Numbered from the stretch's first letter, positions 44,358 through 52,787 are shown. The stretch: DNA of 64,000 bases from Salmonella enterica subsp. houtenae serovar Houten (GCA_900478215.1 LS483478.1:2542001-2606000); one strand, 5' to 3'. Notes: generated from the letters alone by a model not told the origin. Numbers and translations are program-made.

Positions 44358-45851
44358 ATGAATTTGCATCATAAAGCGCTCAGGCACTTTATCTCGGCAA
44401 GCGTCATCGTTCTGACATCGTCCTTCCTCATTTACGAACTTATTGCCAGCGACAGGGCAATGAATGCCTATATGCGCTATATCATGGAGAGAGCCGATTC
44501 GTCGTTTCTGTACGATAAGTACCAGAATCAAAGTATCGCCGCACATTTGATGCGGACTTTTGAAGCGCCGGGAGACCCCATCACCGCAGAAAAACGCCGC
44601 GCGTTTTGCAACGCCTTTGAAACCATTAACGGTACGCACGGCGTCAACCTGACTCGGCATAATTATCCGGCGCTACATGGCACCCTGCAAACCGCCGCGA
44701 CACAGTGTACTGATAATCTTGATGACGTCTTTTTGCTGCCTGCGTTTGATCAGGCGGTAAGCATCAACCGTGCGCAGGACGACCACAGTCACGGGCTGGG
44801 CACACTGGAGCTTAAATTCCGTTATTACGTTGATTTAAATAAACATTATGTCTATTTCTATGATTTAATCAACTCGCGGCGCTTTGCCATGCATCGTTGG
44901 ACTTTTTTACAAAAAGGCACAATGGGTATTAACAGGAAGGATATAGATAAACTTTTTACTGGCCGTACGGTAATTTCAAGTATTTACATGGATGATATTA
45001 CCCAGGAAAACGTCATGAGTTTTTTAACGCCTGTCTATCTGGCGGGAACGTTAAAAGGCATCGTGATGGTGGATGTTAACCAGGATAATTTAAAAAATAT
45101 TTTTTATACCCAGGACCGTCCGCTGGTTTGGCGTTATCTTAACGTAACACTAAAGGATTTGGACTCCGGAAAAGAAATTATTATTAATCAAAGCAAAAAT
45201 AATCTGTTTCAATATGTGAATTATAACCATGATATCCCGGGTGGGCTGCGTGTCTCTTTATCCCTTGATTTAACCTATTTCCTTGTCTCGTCCTGGAAAG
45301 CGCTGGCCTTTTACTTACTGGCAACGGCGCTCCTGCTTAATATGGTACGGATGCACTTTCGGCTTTATCGCAACGTCACGCGCGAAAATATTAGCGATGC
45401 CATGACCGGGCTTTACAACCGTAAAATATTAACACCGATGCTGGAACAGCGACTGCAACGCCTGGTCAATGCCGGGACGCCAGTGACATTTGTCGCTATT
45501 GATTGCGATAGGTTAAAACTGATCAACGATACCCTTGGGCACCAGGAAGGCGACCGAATCATTACCCTGTTGGCGAAAGCGATTAAAACATCGATTCGTA
45601 AAAGCGATTACGCCATTCGCCTCGGCGGCGATGAGTTCTGTATTATTCTTGTCGATTACGCAGCGGATTTGGCTATTCATCTTCCGGAGCGTATTATTCG
45701 TAACCTGCAGATTATTGCACCGGATAAGACAGTCCATTTTTCCGCCGGGATTTATAATATGCAGCCCAATGATACGATTAATGATGCCTACCAGGCTTCC
45801 GATGCGCAGCTCTATCTGAACAAACAACAAAAACAGCATCGTTCATCATAG
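44358..45851 (+). CDS. dgcJ: Diguanylate cyclase DgcJ
   Basis: 497 residues, inner-membrane c-di-GMP synthase (yeaJ). A first helix near residues 13-29 and a second near 310-330 bracket a periplasmic sensory domain. The C-terminal cyclase has an intact GGDEF at residues 423-427 and a product-inhibition I-site RKSD at 414-417, so it should be active and feedback-limited. The ATG at 44358 follows a weak Shine-Dalgarno. Confidence 0.94.
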   Translation: MNLHHKALRHFISASVIVLTSSFLIYELIASDRAMNAYMRYIMERADSSFLYDKYQNQSIAAHLMRTFEAPGDPITAEKRRAFCNAFETINGTHGVNLTRHNYPALHGTLQTAATQCTDNLDDVFLLPAFDQAVSINRAQDDHSHGLGTLELKFRYYVDLNKHYVYFYDLINSRRFAMHRWTFLQKGTMGINRKDIDKLFTGRTVISSIYMDDITQENVMSFLTPVYLAGTLKGIVMVDVNQDNLKNIFYTQDRPLVWRYLNVTLKDLDSGKEIIINQSKNNLFQYVNYNHDIPGGLRVSLSLDLTYFLVSSWKALAFYLLATALLLNMVRMHFRLYRNVTRENISDAMTGLYNRKILTPMLEQRLQRLVNAGTPVTFVAIDCDRLKLINDTLGHQEGDRIITLLAKAIKTSIRKSDYAIRLGGDEFCIILVDYAADLAIHLPERIIRNLQIIAPDKTVHFSAGIYNMQPNDTINDAYQASDAQLYLNKQQKQHRSS

Positions 45852-45891
45852 TGCTTCGCAGTAAATTTTCATATTGCACCAGGAGTGAGAA

Positions 45892-46419
45892 ATGACCGAA
45901 ATGACTGAAGTCGCTAAGGGTGTTGCTACGCACCAACGTTTAGTGGCCTTATTAACGCAGGAGAACGCGCGCTATCGTGTGGTTAGCCATGAAGCGGTAG
46001 GAAAATGCGAAGCGGTTTCTGAAATACGCGGTACCGCGCTGGGCCAGGGCGCAAAAGCGCTGGTCTGTAAAGTCAAAGGCAACGGCGTCAACCAGCACGT
46101 TCTTGCTATTCTGGCGGCCGATCAGCAAGCAGACCTCTCTCAGCTTGCTTCGCATCTGGGCGGTTTACGCGCCTCCCTTGCCAGCCCGGCGGAGGTCGAT
46201 ATGCTGACCGGCTGCGTTTTTGGCGCGATCCCACCTTTCAGTTTTCACCCCAATCTGAAACTGGTCGCCGATCCGCTCCTGTTTGAGCGTTTCGATGAAA
46301 TTGCCTTTAATGCCGGTCTGCTGGAAAAGTCAGTCATTATGAATACACAGGACTATCTGCGCATCGCCCGACCAGAACTGGCAATCTTCCGCCGCTTGCA
46401 GTCATCGCCAACGGCTTAG
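45892..46419 (+). CDS. yeaK: YeaK, YbaK-domain aminoacyl-tRNA deacylase
   Basis: 175 residues. The YbaK/EbsC-like fold clears mischarged aminoacyl-tRNAs; E. coli YeaK removes Ser from tRNA-Ala. Conserved strands EAVGKCEAVSEIRGTALGQGAKALVCKV and FHPNLKLVADPLLFERFDEIAFNAG are visible. The ATG at 45892 lies after AGGAGTGAGAA; a second Met is 4 codons later. Its end overlaps the end of convergent yoaI by 4 bases. Confidence 0.94.
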   Translation: MTEMTEVAKGVATHQRLVALLTQENARYRVVSHEAVGKCEAVSEIRGTALGQGAKALVCKVKGNGVNQHVLAILAADQQADLSQLASHLGGLRASLASPAEVDMLTGCVFGAIPPFSFHPNLKLVADPLLFERFDEIAFNAGLLEKSVIMNTQDYLRIARPELAIFRRLQSSPTA

Positions 46420-46523
46420 TCCCCTCCCCCTTCAAGAAGCAATACAGACACAGCGATAATGATAAAAATGGCGAAAAACGACGCCGTAATCATCAGCGCT
46501 TCAAGAAACGGTGGATCGTACAT
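46416..46523 (-). CDS. yoaI: YoaI small membrane protein
   Basis: 35 residues (start MYDPPFLEALMITASFFAIF, end LLLEGGGD), close to E. coli YoaI. It is one hydrophobic helix with acidic ends, expected in the inner membrane. The ATG follows GAGGATACCACT. In E. coli it is transcribed in response to PhoQ/magnesium signals, which is not tested here. Confidence 0.85.
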   Translation of the reverse strand: MYDPPFLEALMITASFFAIFIIIAVSVLLLEGGGD

Positions 46524-46729
46524 AGTGGTATCCTCAGGAAGATAACAATGACGGTTCACCTGTTAGCAGTACGCTGCGTTGATGGCAATTTAATGACAAA
46601 CACCGTTTTTCACGTAGAGATTGTCTTTCAGGCAGTTGCCTGAAATCCGCATCAATCGTTAAAAAGGCCTGTGCGCTTTCCTGTTTGGGCGTAAAGTAGT
46701 CAGGCTTACTTTTTGGCAAGGAAACCATC

Positions 46730-47176
46730 ATGTTTGATGTCACTCTGCTGATCCTGCTCGGACTGGCAGCTCTGGGATTTATCAGCCACAACACCACTGT
46801 CGCCGTCTCAATTCTGGTGCTGATTATTATCCGCGTAACCCCGTTGAATACCTTTTTTCCCTGGATTGAAAAACAGGGACTCACCGTCGGGATTATCATT
46901 CTGACCATCGGCGTGATGGCCCCCATCGCCAGCGGAACCCTACCCCCCTCCACATTGATCCACTCTTTTGTGAACTGGAGATCGCTGGTCGCGATTGCCG
47001 TCGGCGTTTTCGTCTCCTGGCTGGGCGGTCGCGGCATTACGCTGATGGGGAACCAACCGCAACTCGTCGCCGGGCTGTTGGTCGGTACAGTACTTGGCGT
47101 CGCGCTGTTTCGCGGCGTGCCGGTCGGTCCACTGATTGCGGCGGGGCTGGTCTCTTTAATTGTGGGGAAGCAGTAA
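46730..47176 (+). CDS. yeaL: YeaL, DUF441 membrane protein
   Basis: 148 residues with four hydrophobic segments: MFDVTLLILLGLAALGFI, about 42-65 region, WRSLVAIAVGVFVSWL and the C-terminal LIAAGLVSLIVG. This is the DUF441 pattern of small inner-membrane proteins. It follows AAGGAAACCATC. The 3' end overlaps nimR by 21 bases on the opposite strand. Function unknown. Confidence 0.92.
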   Translation: MFDVTLLILLGLAALGFISHNTTVAVSILVLIIIRVTPLNTFFPWIEKQGLTVGIIILTIGVMAPIASGTLPPSTLIHSFVNWRSLVAIAVGVFVSWLGGRGITLMGNQPQLVAGLLVGTVLGVALFRGVPVGPLIAAGLVSLIVGKQ

Positions 47177-47950
47177 CTCGCCCGTCAGATACTGGCCTGG
47201 AGTTTGCCCCAGGCCTTTTTTAAACATCGTAATGAATGCCGTGGTGGAATCATAACCCAGCATTTGCGCCGTCTGCTGTACATTACGTCCCGCTATCAGC
47301 GCTTGTAGCGCCAGAATTAATTGCAACTGATGACGCCAGCGACGAAAGCTTAGCCCCGTCTCTTTGACGACCAGCCGGGCAAGGTTACGCTCGCTCATCG
47401 CGAATATGCAGGCCCACTGCCCTAACGTATTCCATCGCGCGGGCTCCTGCGCCATTGTCTCAACCATTTGGCGAATTTTCGGATGCCCCGATACCGGTAA
47501 TTGCAATTGTTCCTGCGGTTGCTGCGGCAGTTCATCAAACAACACCTGAATAAGGCGCTGCGTTGGCATTTGCGATCTTTCAAGATCGGTTCTGCGCGCC
47601 AGTGACAAAATCAGTTCCCGGCATAACGGCGAAATTTTTAGCGTGCAGCAACGCTCCGGCATGATGACCGCCGCAGGCTCAATAAATAAAAAGCACAGCT
47701 CCGCCCCTGCGGTCACATGATTACTGTGCGGCAGCGAGCCTGGGAGCCAGACGGCATACTGTGGTGGAACCATCCACATCGCATTTTCCACCTCGCAGGT
47801 AATCGCGCCGTGCAGAGCGAGGATCAACTGCCCCTTCCGATGCTGATGACGAGGACTAAACAGTTCATCATCCCTGGCGCGAATACAAAAGGCCACAGCG
47901 GCATCGTGGTGAAGGTCGGGATCGTAACCGTCCAGTCTCAGGCCAATCAT
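47156..47950 (-). CDS. nimR: AraC-family repressor NimR
   Basis: 264 residues, previously yeaM. N-terminal cupin-like half (SPRHQHRKGQLILALHG) and C-terminal AraC-type HTH (MLGYDSTTAFITMFKKGLGQTPGQYLTGE). In E. coli NimR represses nimT and loss of repression gives resistance to 2-nitroimidazole. It is divergent from nimT; the 100-base gap holds the shared control region. Confidence 0.93.
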   Translation of the reverse strand: MIGLRLDGYDPDLHHDAAVAFCIRARDDELFSPRHQHRKGQLILALHGAITCEVENAMWMVPPQYAVWLPGSLPHSNHVTAGAELCFLFIEPAAVIMPERCCTLKISPLCRELILSLARRTDLERSQMPTQRLIQVLFDELPQQPQEQLQLPVSGHPKIRQMVETMAQEPARWNTLGQWACIFAMSERNLARLVVKETGLSFRRWRHQLQLILALQALIAGRNVQQTAQMLGYDSTTAFITMFKKGLGQTPGQYLTGELLLPHN

Positions 47951-48050
47951 TATATTGTCCGCTTTTAGCGATAAATTGTCATTTTAGCTTGATTCATCAA
48001 AACAGTAAAAACTGTTAAGGTATCGCCTCGCCTGACGAGATGACAAAACG

Positions 48051-49235
48051 ATGACGACAGCCCTTTCACCACGCGGCAAACAGGGCGCTTTACTGATTGC
48101 CGGTATTTTGATGATAGCCACTACGCTGCGCGTAACATTTACCGGCGCTGCGCCGTTGCTGGAGACAATCCGTACGGATTACGGTCTTTCCACCGCCCAG
48201 ACGGGCCTGCTAACAACCTTGCCGCTTCTGGCATTTGCACTGGTTTCGCCGCTGGCGGCCGGTATTGCCCGCCGGTTTGGGATGGAACGCAGTCTGTTCG
48301 CCGCAATGTTGCTGATTTGCGCGGGCATTGCCCTCCGCTCCCTGCCCTCCGCTGCATTGTTATTTGCCGGAACCGCGATTATTGGGTGCGGGATAGCGCT
48401 GGGTAATGTGCTGCTACCAGGATTGATTAAGCGCGATTTTTCACAACATGTCGCCAGGCTGACGGGCGCGTATTCATTGACGATGGGCGCCGCCGCCGCG
48501 TTGGGGTCTGCGCTGGTGGTTCCGCTGGCGTTGCACGGTTTTGGCTGGCGCGGCGCGCTGTTAATGCTGATGCTGTTTCCGCTGTTGGCGTTTCTTATCT
48601 GGTTGCCGCAGTGGCACACTACCCGCTCAGCTAACCTGAGTAGCTCCCGGGCATTACATGAACGCGGTATCTGGCGTTCGCCTTTAGCCTGGCAAGTTAC
48701 GCTGTTTCTTGGACTTAACTCGCTGATTTATTATGTGATTATCGGCTGGTTACCGACAATACTTATCAGCCACGGTTACAGCGAAGCGCAGGCAGGATCG
48801 CTACATGGCCTGTTGCAACTGGCTACCGCCGCGCCTGGGTTAGCCATTCCGCTTATTTTGCATCGTTTTAACGATCAACGCTGGATTGCCGCGCTGGTTT
48901 CACTATTGTGCGCGACGGGCGCGGCGGGACTTTGGTTTGTGCCGGGCCAGGCGGTCATCTGGACGCTATTGTTCGGCTTCGGTTCAGGCGCGACGATGAT
49001 CCTCGGCCTGACGTTTATCGGCCTGCGCGCCAGTTCGGCGCATCAGGCGGCGGCGCTTTCCGGCATGGCGCAGTCGGTCGGGTATTTATTGGCGGCATGT
49101 GGGCCGCCCGTCATGGGAAAACTTCATGATGCCAGCGGTAGCTGGTATCTGCCGCTATCAGGCGTGACGGTTCTGGCTATCGTCATGGCGATTTTCGGCC
49201 TCTACGCCGGACGCAATCGGGAGATAGCGTCATAA
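48051..49235 (+). CDS. nimT: 2-Nitroimidazole efflux transporter NimT
   Basis: 394 residues of the major facilitator superfamily, cyanate/2-nitroimidazole exporter type. About 12 hydrophobic helices; the first loop has the family-typical Arg/Gly positions (GIARRFGMERSLFAAMLLI). It is controlled by NimR, whose gene lies divergently. It starts 18 bases or so after GACGAGATGACAAAACG. A REP-like unit follows. Confidence 0.94.
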   Translation: MTTALSPRGKQGALLIAGILMIATTLRVTFTGAAPLLETIRTDYGLSTAQTGLLTTLPLLAFALVSPLAAGIARRFGMERSLFAAMLLICAGIALRSLPSAALLFAGTAIIGCGIALGNVLLPGLIKRDFSQHVARLTGAYSLTMGAAAALGSALVVPLALHGFGWRGALLMLMLFPLLAFLIWLPQWHTTRSANLSSSRALHERGIWRSPLAWQVTLFLGLNSLIYYVIIGWLPTILISHGYSEAQAGSLHGLLQLATAAPGLAIPLILHRFNDQRWIAALVSLLCATGAAGLWFVPGQAVIWTLLFGFGSGATMILGLTFIGLRASSAHQAAALSGMAQSVGYLLAACGPPVMGKLHDASGSWYLPLSGVTVLAIVMAIFGLYAGRNREIAS

Positions 49236-49260
49236 ATGAACCTGATGCCCACTTCTGAAT

Positions 49261-49288
49261 GCCTGATGGCGCTTCGTTTATCAGGCCT
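49261..49288. repeat. REP unit after nimT
   Basis: GCCTGATGGCGC, TTCGTTTATCAGGC and CTGA form a canonical REP unit. Confidence 0.75.
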
Positions 49289-49402
49289 GAACCATTAAAA
49301 TCATTACCGCTATCCGACAAAATGAGTCCCTTAAATGCCGGCCAGCGTGGTATATATTTAGCGGCAAACATACCGTAAGCGGCACCATCACAGGAGGGAA
49401 AA

Positions 49403-49750
49403 ATGCTAATCCAGTGTAAGCGCGTCTATTTCCCGGCGGAAAAAGACGATGGTTATCGGGTGTTGGTTGACAGACTATGGCCGCGAGGCATTAAAAAAGC
49501 GGCGCTGGTCTATGATGAATGGAATAAGGCCATTACGCCCTCTACCGAATTGCGCAAAGCCTTTCATAGCGAACTGATTGATTTTAACCACTTCGCGCAG
49601 CAATACCGGGCAGAACTTGCGCAACAGCATCAAGAAGGCAAACGGCTGGCGGATATTGCCCGACACCAACCGCTGACGTTGCTATACGCCGCCAAAGATA
49701 CTCGCCAGAACCATGCCATTGTACTGGCGGAGTGGCTACGAGAACTGTGA
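49403..49750 (+). CDS. yeaO: YeaO, DUF488 protein
   Basis: 115 residues of the DUF488 family. The signature RVYFPAEKDDGYRVLVDRLWPRGI is conserved, with the Arg/Asp/Trp residues typical of the family. Cytosolic. The ATG follows AGGAGGGAAAA. The stop is overlapped by 15 bases by the convergent gene at 49736-50101. No function is established. Confidence 0.92.
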   Translation: MLIQCKRVYFPAEKDDGYRVLVDRLWPRGIKKAALVYDEWNKAITPSTELRKAFHSELIDFNHFAQQYRAELAQQHQEGKRLADIARHQPLTLLYAAKDTRQNHAIVLAEWLREL

Positions 49751-50101
49751 TTGTCGGGCCGCCGCCTGGCCCCGTTGTCTGTCCGGGGACAACGGCATCA
49801 AATGTTCTGCGCGCACCCAGGCAAAGCCGTGCTGACCATCGGCGGAGGCTACGTCGCCCGTGACCAGCCACAGCGCCCGAGGCGCTTCTTTCGGCAGTAA
49901 GGTGACGTGTCCATTTACCGGGTTAATAAATTCATCGCCGGGTTGACACAGGCAAAATAGCTCAACCGACTTACCAATATTCCGCCGTCCGGCGGGCGTT
50001 TTAGCGCCAATAACTATTGCCAGCGCGCCCGGCTTTAACTGAAACATATTTTCTTGCGCCGCGTGAAACTCGAAACTCATTACCAGATTGTTCTTAATCA
50101 T
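49736..50101 (-). CDS. Hypothetical small beta-rich protein
   Basis: 121 residues, no family recognised. The middle contains a beta-rich pattern (LKPGALAIVIG, NIGKSVELF, LWLVTGDV, HGFAWVRAEHLMPL) like the short phage- or plasmid-borne proteins with an SH3/KOW-like core; that is inference. An alternative start at 50080 (MSFEFHAA) is possible. It lies between yeaO (overlap of 15 bases) and yoaF, which is 21 bases upstream on the same strand, so cotranscription with yoaF is possible. Confidence 0.7.
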   Translation of the reverse strand: MIKNNLVMSFEFHAAQENMFQLKPGALAIVIGAKTPAGRRNIGKSVELFCLCQPGDEFINPVNGHVTLLPKEAPRALWLVTGDVASADGQHGFAWVRAEHLMPLSPDRQRGQAAARQSQFS

Positions 50102-50122
50102 ATCTCGCCAGGCAGCAGGTTG

Positions 50123-50374
50123 TCACTTTTTCGTATCAGGGTGATCTCTGCGCCACAACGTCCATTCATCAATGACCTCGCCATTGGGCAATTTACAATC
50201 GGAACGTACGCCTTGCGGAGTCTGCATCGGCATCAACGTACCGCCCTGTTGCTCGCAGTAGACGGCAGCCGGATTAGGCATTCCGATGCGCGGCGGCCTG
50301 GGGGCGTCGGGCTGCGACGATGAACACGCACTCAGCAGCAATACACCTGGCAACACAATCCACGTAAATTTCAT
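50123..50374 (-). CDS. yoaF: YoaF lipoprotein (DUF333)
   Basis: 83 residues. The signal peptide ends in lipobox LSAC (Cys17), so it is an outer- or inner-membrane lipoprotein. The body is the DUF333 motif NPAAVYCEQQGGTLMPM... CKLPNGEVIDEWTLWRRDH. ATG 50374 follows AGGAGCTGTT; a longer in-frame start lacks the family pattern. Confidence 0.92.
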   Translation of the reverse strand: MKFTWIVLPGVLLLSACSSSQPDAPRPPRIGMPNPAAVYCEQQGGTLMPMQTPQGVRSDCKLPNGEVIDEWTLWRRDHPDTKK

Positions 50375-50570
50375 AACAGCTCCTGTAGATAGATATTTTT
50401 GCCCAGGATAGCCTGACTGGTACGCTATTTCCATACTTTCTGTCAGCGCTTTAGCGAATCTTCATCCCAGCTTAAGTGAGGGACAAAACGCTCTGTCTCA
50501 GATCAACCGACCTTTTGTCGTTGCGGGAACCCTGCTATTCTGGCGCCCCCTGAGCAGTGAAGGTAATAAC

Positions 50571-50669
50571 ATGAGAGTGGGTATCCTCTTCCCTGTCGTC
50601 ATTTTCATTACGGCAATATTATTTTTGGCATGGTTTTTTATTGGCGGTTACGCCGCGCCGGGCGCATAA
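50571..50669 (+). CDS. yoaK: YoaK micropeptide, membrane
   Basis: 32 residues (start MRVGILFPVVIFITA, end GGYAAPGA), nearly identical to E. coli YoaK. One hydrophobic helix, inner membrane expected. It lies 2 bases before yoaJ, so the two are probably cotranslated. GAAGG sits before the ATG. Confidence 0.9.
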   Translation: MRVGILFPVVIFITAILFLAWFFIGGYAAPGA

Positions 50670-50671
50670 CA

Positions 50672-50746
50672 ATGAGGAAAACAACGATGATGCTGATGGG
50701 TATCGCGCTAATTGCGGTGCTGGGTACCGAACTGGGCTGGTGGTAA
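50672..50746 (+). CDS. yoaJ: YoaJ micropeptide, membrane
   Basis: 24 residues (starts MRKTTMMLMGIAL, ends VLGTELGWW), close to E. coli YoaJ. A single hydrophobic helix. It follows yoaK by 2 bases and is followed by a strong terminator. Confidence 0.88.
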   Translation: MRKTTMMLMGIALIAVLGTELGWW

Positions 50747-50756
50747 ATTCATTTTG

Positions 50757-50790
50757 AATAATAAAGGCTACCTGTTGTAGCCTTTATTAT
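50757..50790 (+). terminator. Terminator shared by yoaKJ and yeaQ
   Basis: Stem AATAAAGGCTAC/GTAGCCTTTATT with loop CTGTT followed by ATAT. It lies between yoaJ and the yeaQ stop, and both flanks are A/T-rich, so it can work in both directions. Confidence 0.8.
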
Positions 50791-50807
50791 ATCTGAAGGT
50801 TCAGCGT

Positions 50808-51056
50808 TTAACTTTTGATTTTTCTGTAGATTAACAGCACGACAATCGCACCGATCACCGCGACTGCAAAGCTGCCGAAGTTGAAACCATCCACTTTGCC
50901 AAAGCCAAAGAGCGTACTGATCCATCCTCCGACTACCGCACCGACGATCCCCAGAATGATCGTCATAAAGAATCCGCCGCCATCTTTACCTGGCATGATC
51001 CACTTAGCCAAAATACCCGCAATAAGTCCAAAAATAATCCATGAAAGAATGCCCAT
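50808..51056 (-). CDS. yeaQ: YeaQ, GlsB/YeaQ/YmgE family membrane protein
   Basis: 82 residues with three hydrophobic segments and Gly-rich turns (MGILSWIIFGLIAGILAKWIMPGKDGG, then ILGIVGAVVGGWI). It belongs to the transglycosylase-associated/GlsB family, often induced by general stress. It is transcribed convergently to yoaJ and divergently from the RyhB-2 gene. Confidence 0.93.
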   Translation of the reverse strand: MGILSWIIFGLIAGILAKWIMPGKDGGGFFMTIILGIVGAVVGGWISTLFGFGKVDGFNFGSFAVAVIGAIVVLLIYRKIKS

Positions 51057-51195
51057 TTTTTCCTCACTTATCTCTTAACGTTAGCGGTTTATTTGCCGTT
51101 AAAAAGAATAGCACATTGTCAGGAAAGTGAAGTTTGTGATGGCCATCACCTTTTAGCGTGATGAATAAAGGCGCACAAACATCAGGGTTGCATTC

Positions 51196-51214
51196 ATTAA
51201 TGATAACGATTATC
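51196..51214 (+). promoter_or_regulatory. Fur box of RyhB-2
   Basis: ATTAATGATAACGATTATC matches the 19-base Fur consensus at 15 positions by eye. It overlaps the promoter: TTGCAT (51188-51193), 17-base spacer, TATCTT (51211-51216). This explains iron-repressed synthesis of the RNA. Confidence 0.85.
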
Positions 51215-51222
51215 TTTATCAA

Positions 51223-51321
51223 TACCGAGTGATTGAGTCTATTACTCACTTGTTCGGTACGACATTGCTCACATTGCTTCCAGTATTGTTTGCCCGCCTC
51301 ACCGAGTGCGGGCTTTTTTTG
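51223..51321 (+). ncRNA. RyhB-2 (IsrE/RfrB) iron-responsive small RNA
   Basis: About 98 bases. The core GACATTGCTCACATTGCTTC followed by CAGTATT is identical to the conserved core of E. coli RyhB, and the 3' end is GCCCGC/GCGGGC hairpin plus T7. Salmonella is known to carry a second RyhB copy next to yeaQ, distinct from RyhB-1. With Hfq it represses mRNAs of iron-using proteins. Ends are estimated from promoter and terminator, not mapped. Confidence 0.9.
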
Positions 51322-51369
51322 CTAACCGCTTATGTATCCTCGTCAAATCCATAGTCCTTGCCAGTCGCC

Positions 51370-52017
51370 CTATTTTGGGTGATATGGGAGCATCTCCAGC
51401 GCAGGATATTCATCCTGCTTGTCCTGCTGCATAAAACCCACGGTCACCATAAACAGACCGATCATAAACGGCACTTCATACAGCTCTTCAATCAAATCCG
51501 TGTAACGAGCGTTATGCAGGAATATCGGCGACAACAACCGATGATGCTCGACAGTGTCGGAAATCAGATATGAACATGCCGTCACGGCAAACAGCCACAA
51601 TGGCAGAGGAACGTTCCGCAGACGACGAACAATCTCCTTACGCAGACCGGCAGAAAACAGGACTGGCAACACCAGCGCAGCAATTAGCAACACTGAGATC
51701 GTTCTGAACAGAATACGCGGCTCGTCAGGGAAATAGTCACGCCCCCAACTGGTGCTTCTACCCAGCAGTACCCCCCACCAGACAACAGCCCATAGCCAAA
51801 ACTGCTTTGCCCCTTCGGGACGGGATAATGGTCGTATGTACCAGGCGGTAAATAGCGCCCCAAACAGCAACCATAATGCTTGTCCGTTTTCAATCCATCT
51901 GACCACCACGCCGTTTAGCAAAGGCAATTGCCAGTCCGCCGTAAACGGAATGACCACAGCGGCAAGCGCAAGAATAAGTGATGGTGAAGTTAATCGGGTA
52001 TCGAGTTTCATGATCAT
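51370..52017 (-). CDS. Multi-pass membrane protein near yeaR-yoaG (STM1273-like)
   Basis: 215 residues if started at 52017 (AAGAG lies just upstream), or 213 from 52011. Five or six hydrophobic segments: LILALAAVVIPF, QALWLLFGALFTAWYI, FWLWAVVWWGVLL, ISVLLIAALVLPVLF, PLPLWLFAVTACSYLI, EVPFMIGLFMVTVGFM. It was annotated in Salmonella as a putative nitric-oxide-reductase-like protein, but I see no haem- or metal-binding His pattern, so function is open. Confidence 0.75.
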   Translation of the reverse strand: MIMKLDTRLTSPSLILALAAVVIPFTADWQLPLLNGVVVRWIENGQALWLLFGALFTAWYIRPLSRPEGAKQFWLWAVVWWGVLLGRSTSWGRDYFPDEPRILFRTISVLLIAALVLPVLFSAGLRKEIVRRLRNVPLPLWLFAVTACSYLISDTVEHHRLLSPIFLHNARYTDLIEELYEVPFMIGLFMVTVGFMQQDKQDEYPALEMLPYHPK

Positions 52018-52157
52018 AAGACTCTTCTGGCTTTTAATACCCAATCATAAGTTTTATGGATATGCTCTCATTAACAAACAATGCGATTTTCTTAATGTTT
52101 TCTTAATGTTTCTTTACAACCCATGCCTGATCTCAATAAACAGAGCTTCCCGATAAG

Positions 52158-52192
52158 CAAAAACCGCATCACGCTGGCTACGCGCGATGCGG
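52158..52192 (-). terminator. Terminator of yeaR-yoaG
   Basis: Stem CCGCATCACGC/GCGCGATGCGG with loop TGGCTAC; the minus-strand side ends in GGTTTTTGCTT. Confidence 0.8.
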
Positions 52193-52239
52193 CTTCTGAT
52201 TTAAAAATCATTTTATATCAAATGTATACTGCAACATCT

Positions 52240-52422
52240 TTACCAACCGCAAACATCGTGTTCGTTTTCGGTATCGTAGGAGCGCACAGTATTGACCAAA
52301 TCTTTCACCACTTCTGCCGCAACTTCAGGCACCAGCAATGTCATCGGCGTTTCCGTTTCATAGTCCACGGAGACGCCGTTGCTATTATTCGTTACCGTGA
52401 CGGTATAAGTCGCTTTTCCCAT
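52240..52422 (-). CDS. yoaG: YoaG
   Basis: 60 residues, almost identical to E. coli YoaG, a small dimeric protein of unknown role. The TVTVTNNSNGVSVDYETETPM strand pair and the VVKDLVNTVRSYDTENEHD helix are clear. It starts at the second of two adjacent ATGs after GGGAGAGAATA; the yeaR stop overlaps the first one (TAATG). It is the second gene of the yeaR-yoaG operon. Confidence 0.93.
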   Translation of the reverse strand: MGKATYTVTVTNNSNGVSVDYETETPMTLLVPEVAAEVVKDLVNTVRSYDTENEHDVCGW

Positions 52423-52424
52423 CA

Positions 52425-52787
52425 TTATTCTCTCCCGGCATGAATGACTTTTCGTGGGGTTACCCCTTCCATCAGCACTTCCGGCGCGACAAAAAAGTCG
52501 ATATTAAAATAGGTATCGTCCGTCATCACCTCAATATGGTGCCATTTTTCCGGAGGAAATACGCCAAACTCACCGGCATTGATTACCATGATTTCTTCCG
52601 GCTCAGCGCTATGTTCATCGCTATATCCGAGATATTTGACTGCCCCCTGCATCACCGAGAGGCGAGGATAAACGCCAGGTCGCGTTCCCTTATCAAGGTG
52701 GCGTTCGAAAATTCCGGCAGGCGCCGTCTCTTTGTTCCAGAATGGCGTAGAACGGGTATGGATATGGTTTTGTGGAATTTGCCGCAT
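52425..52787 (-). CDS. yeaR: YeaR, cupin-like protein
   Basis: 120 residues, DUF1971 cupin-like. Conserved TRPGVYPRLSVMQGAVKYLGY and FPPEKWHHIEVMTDDTYFNIDFFV with the His pair (WHHIEV). In E. coli, yeaR-yoaG is induced by nitrate and NO through NarL and NsrR and is implicated in tellurite/NO tolerance. The coupled yoaG starts at its stop codon. Confidence 0.92.
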   Translation of the reverse strand: MRQIPQNHIHTRSTPFWNKETAPAGIFERHLDKGTRPGVYPRLSVMQGAVKYLGYSDEHSAEPEEIMVINAGEFGVFPPEKWHHIEVMTDDTYFNIDFFVAPEVLMEGVTPRKVIHAGRE

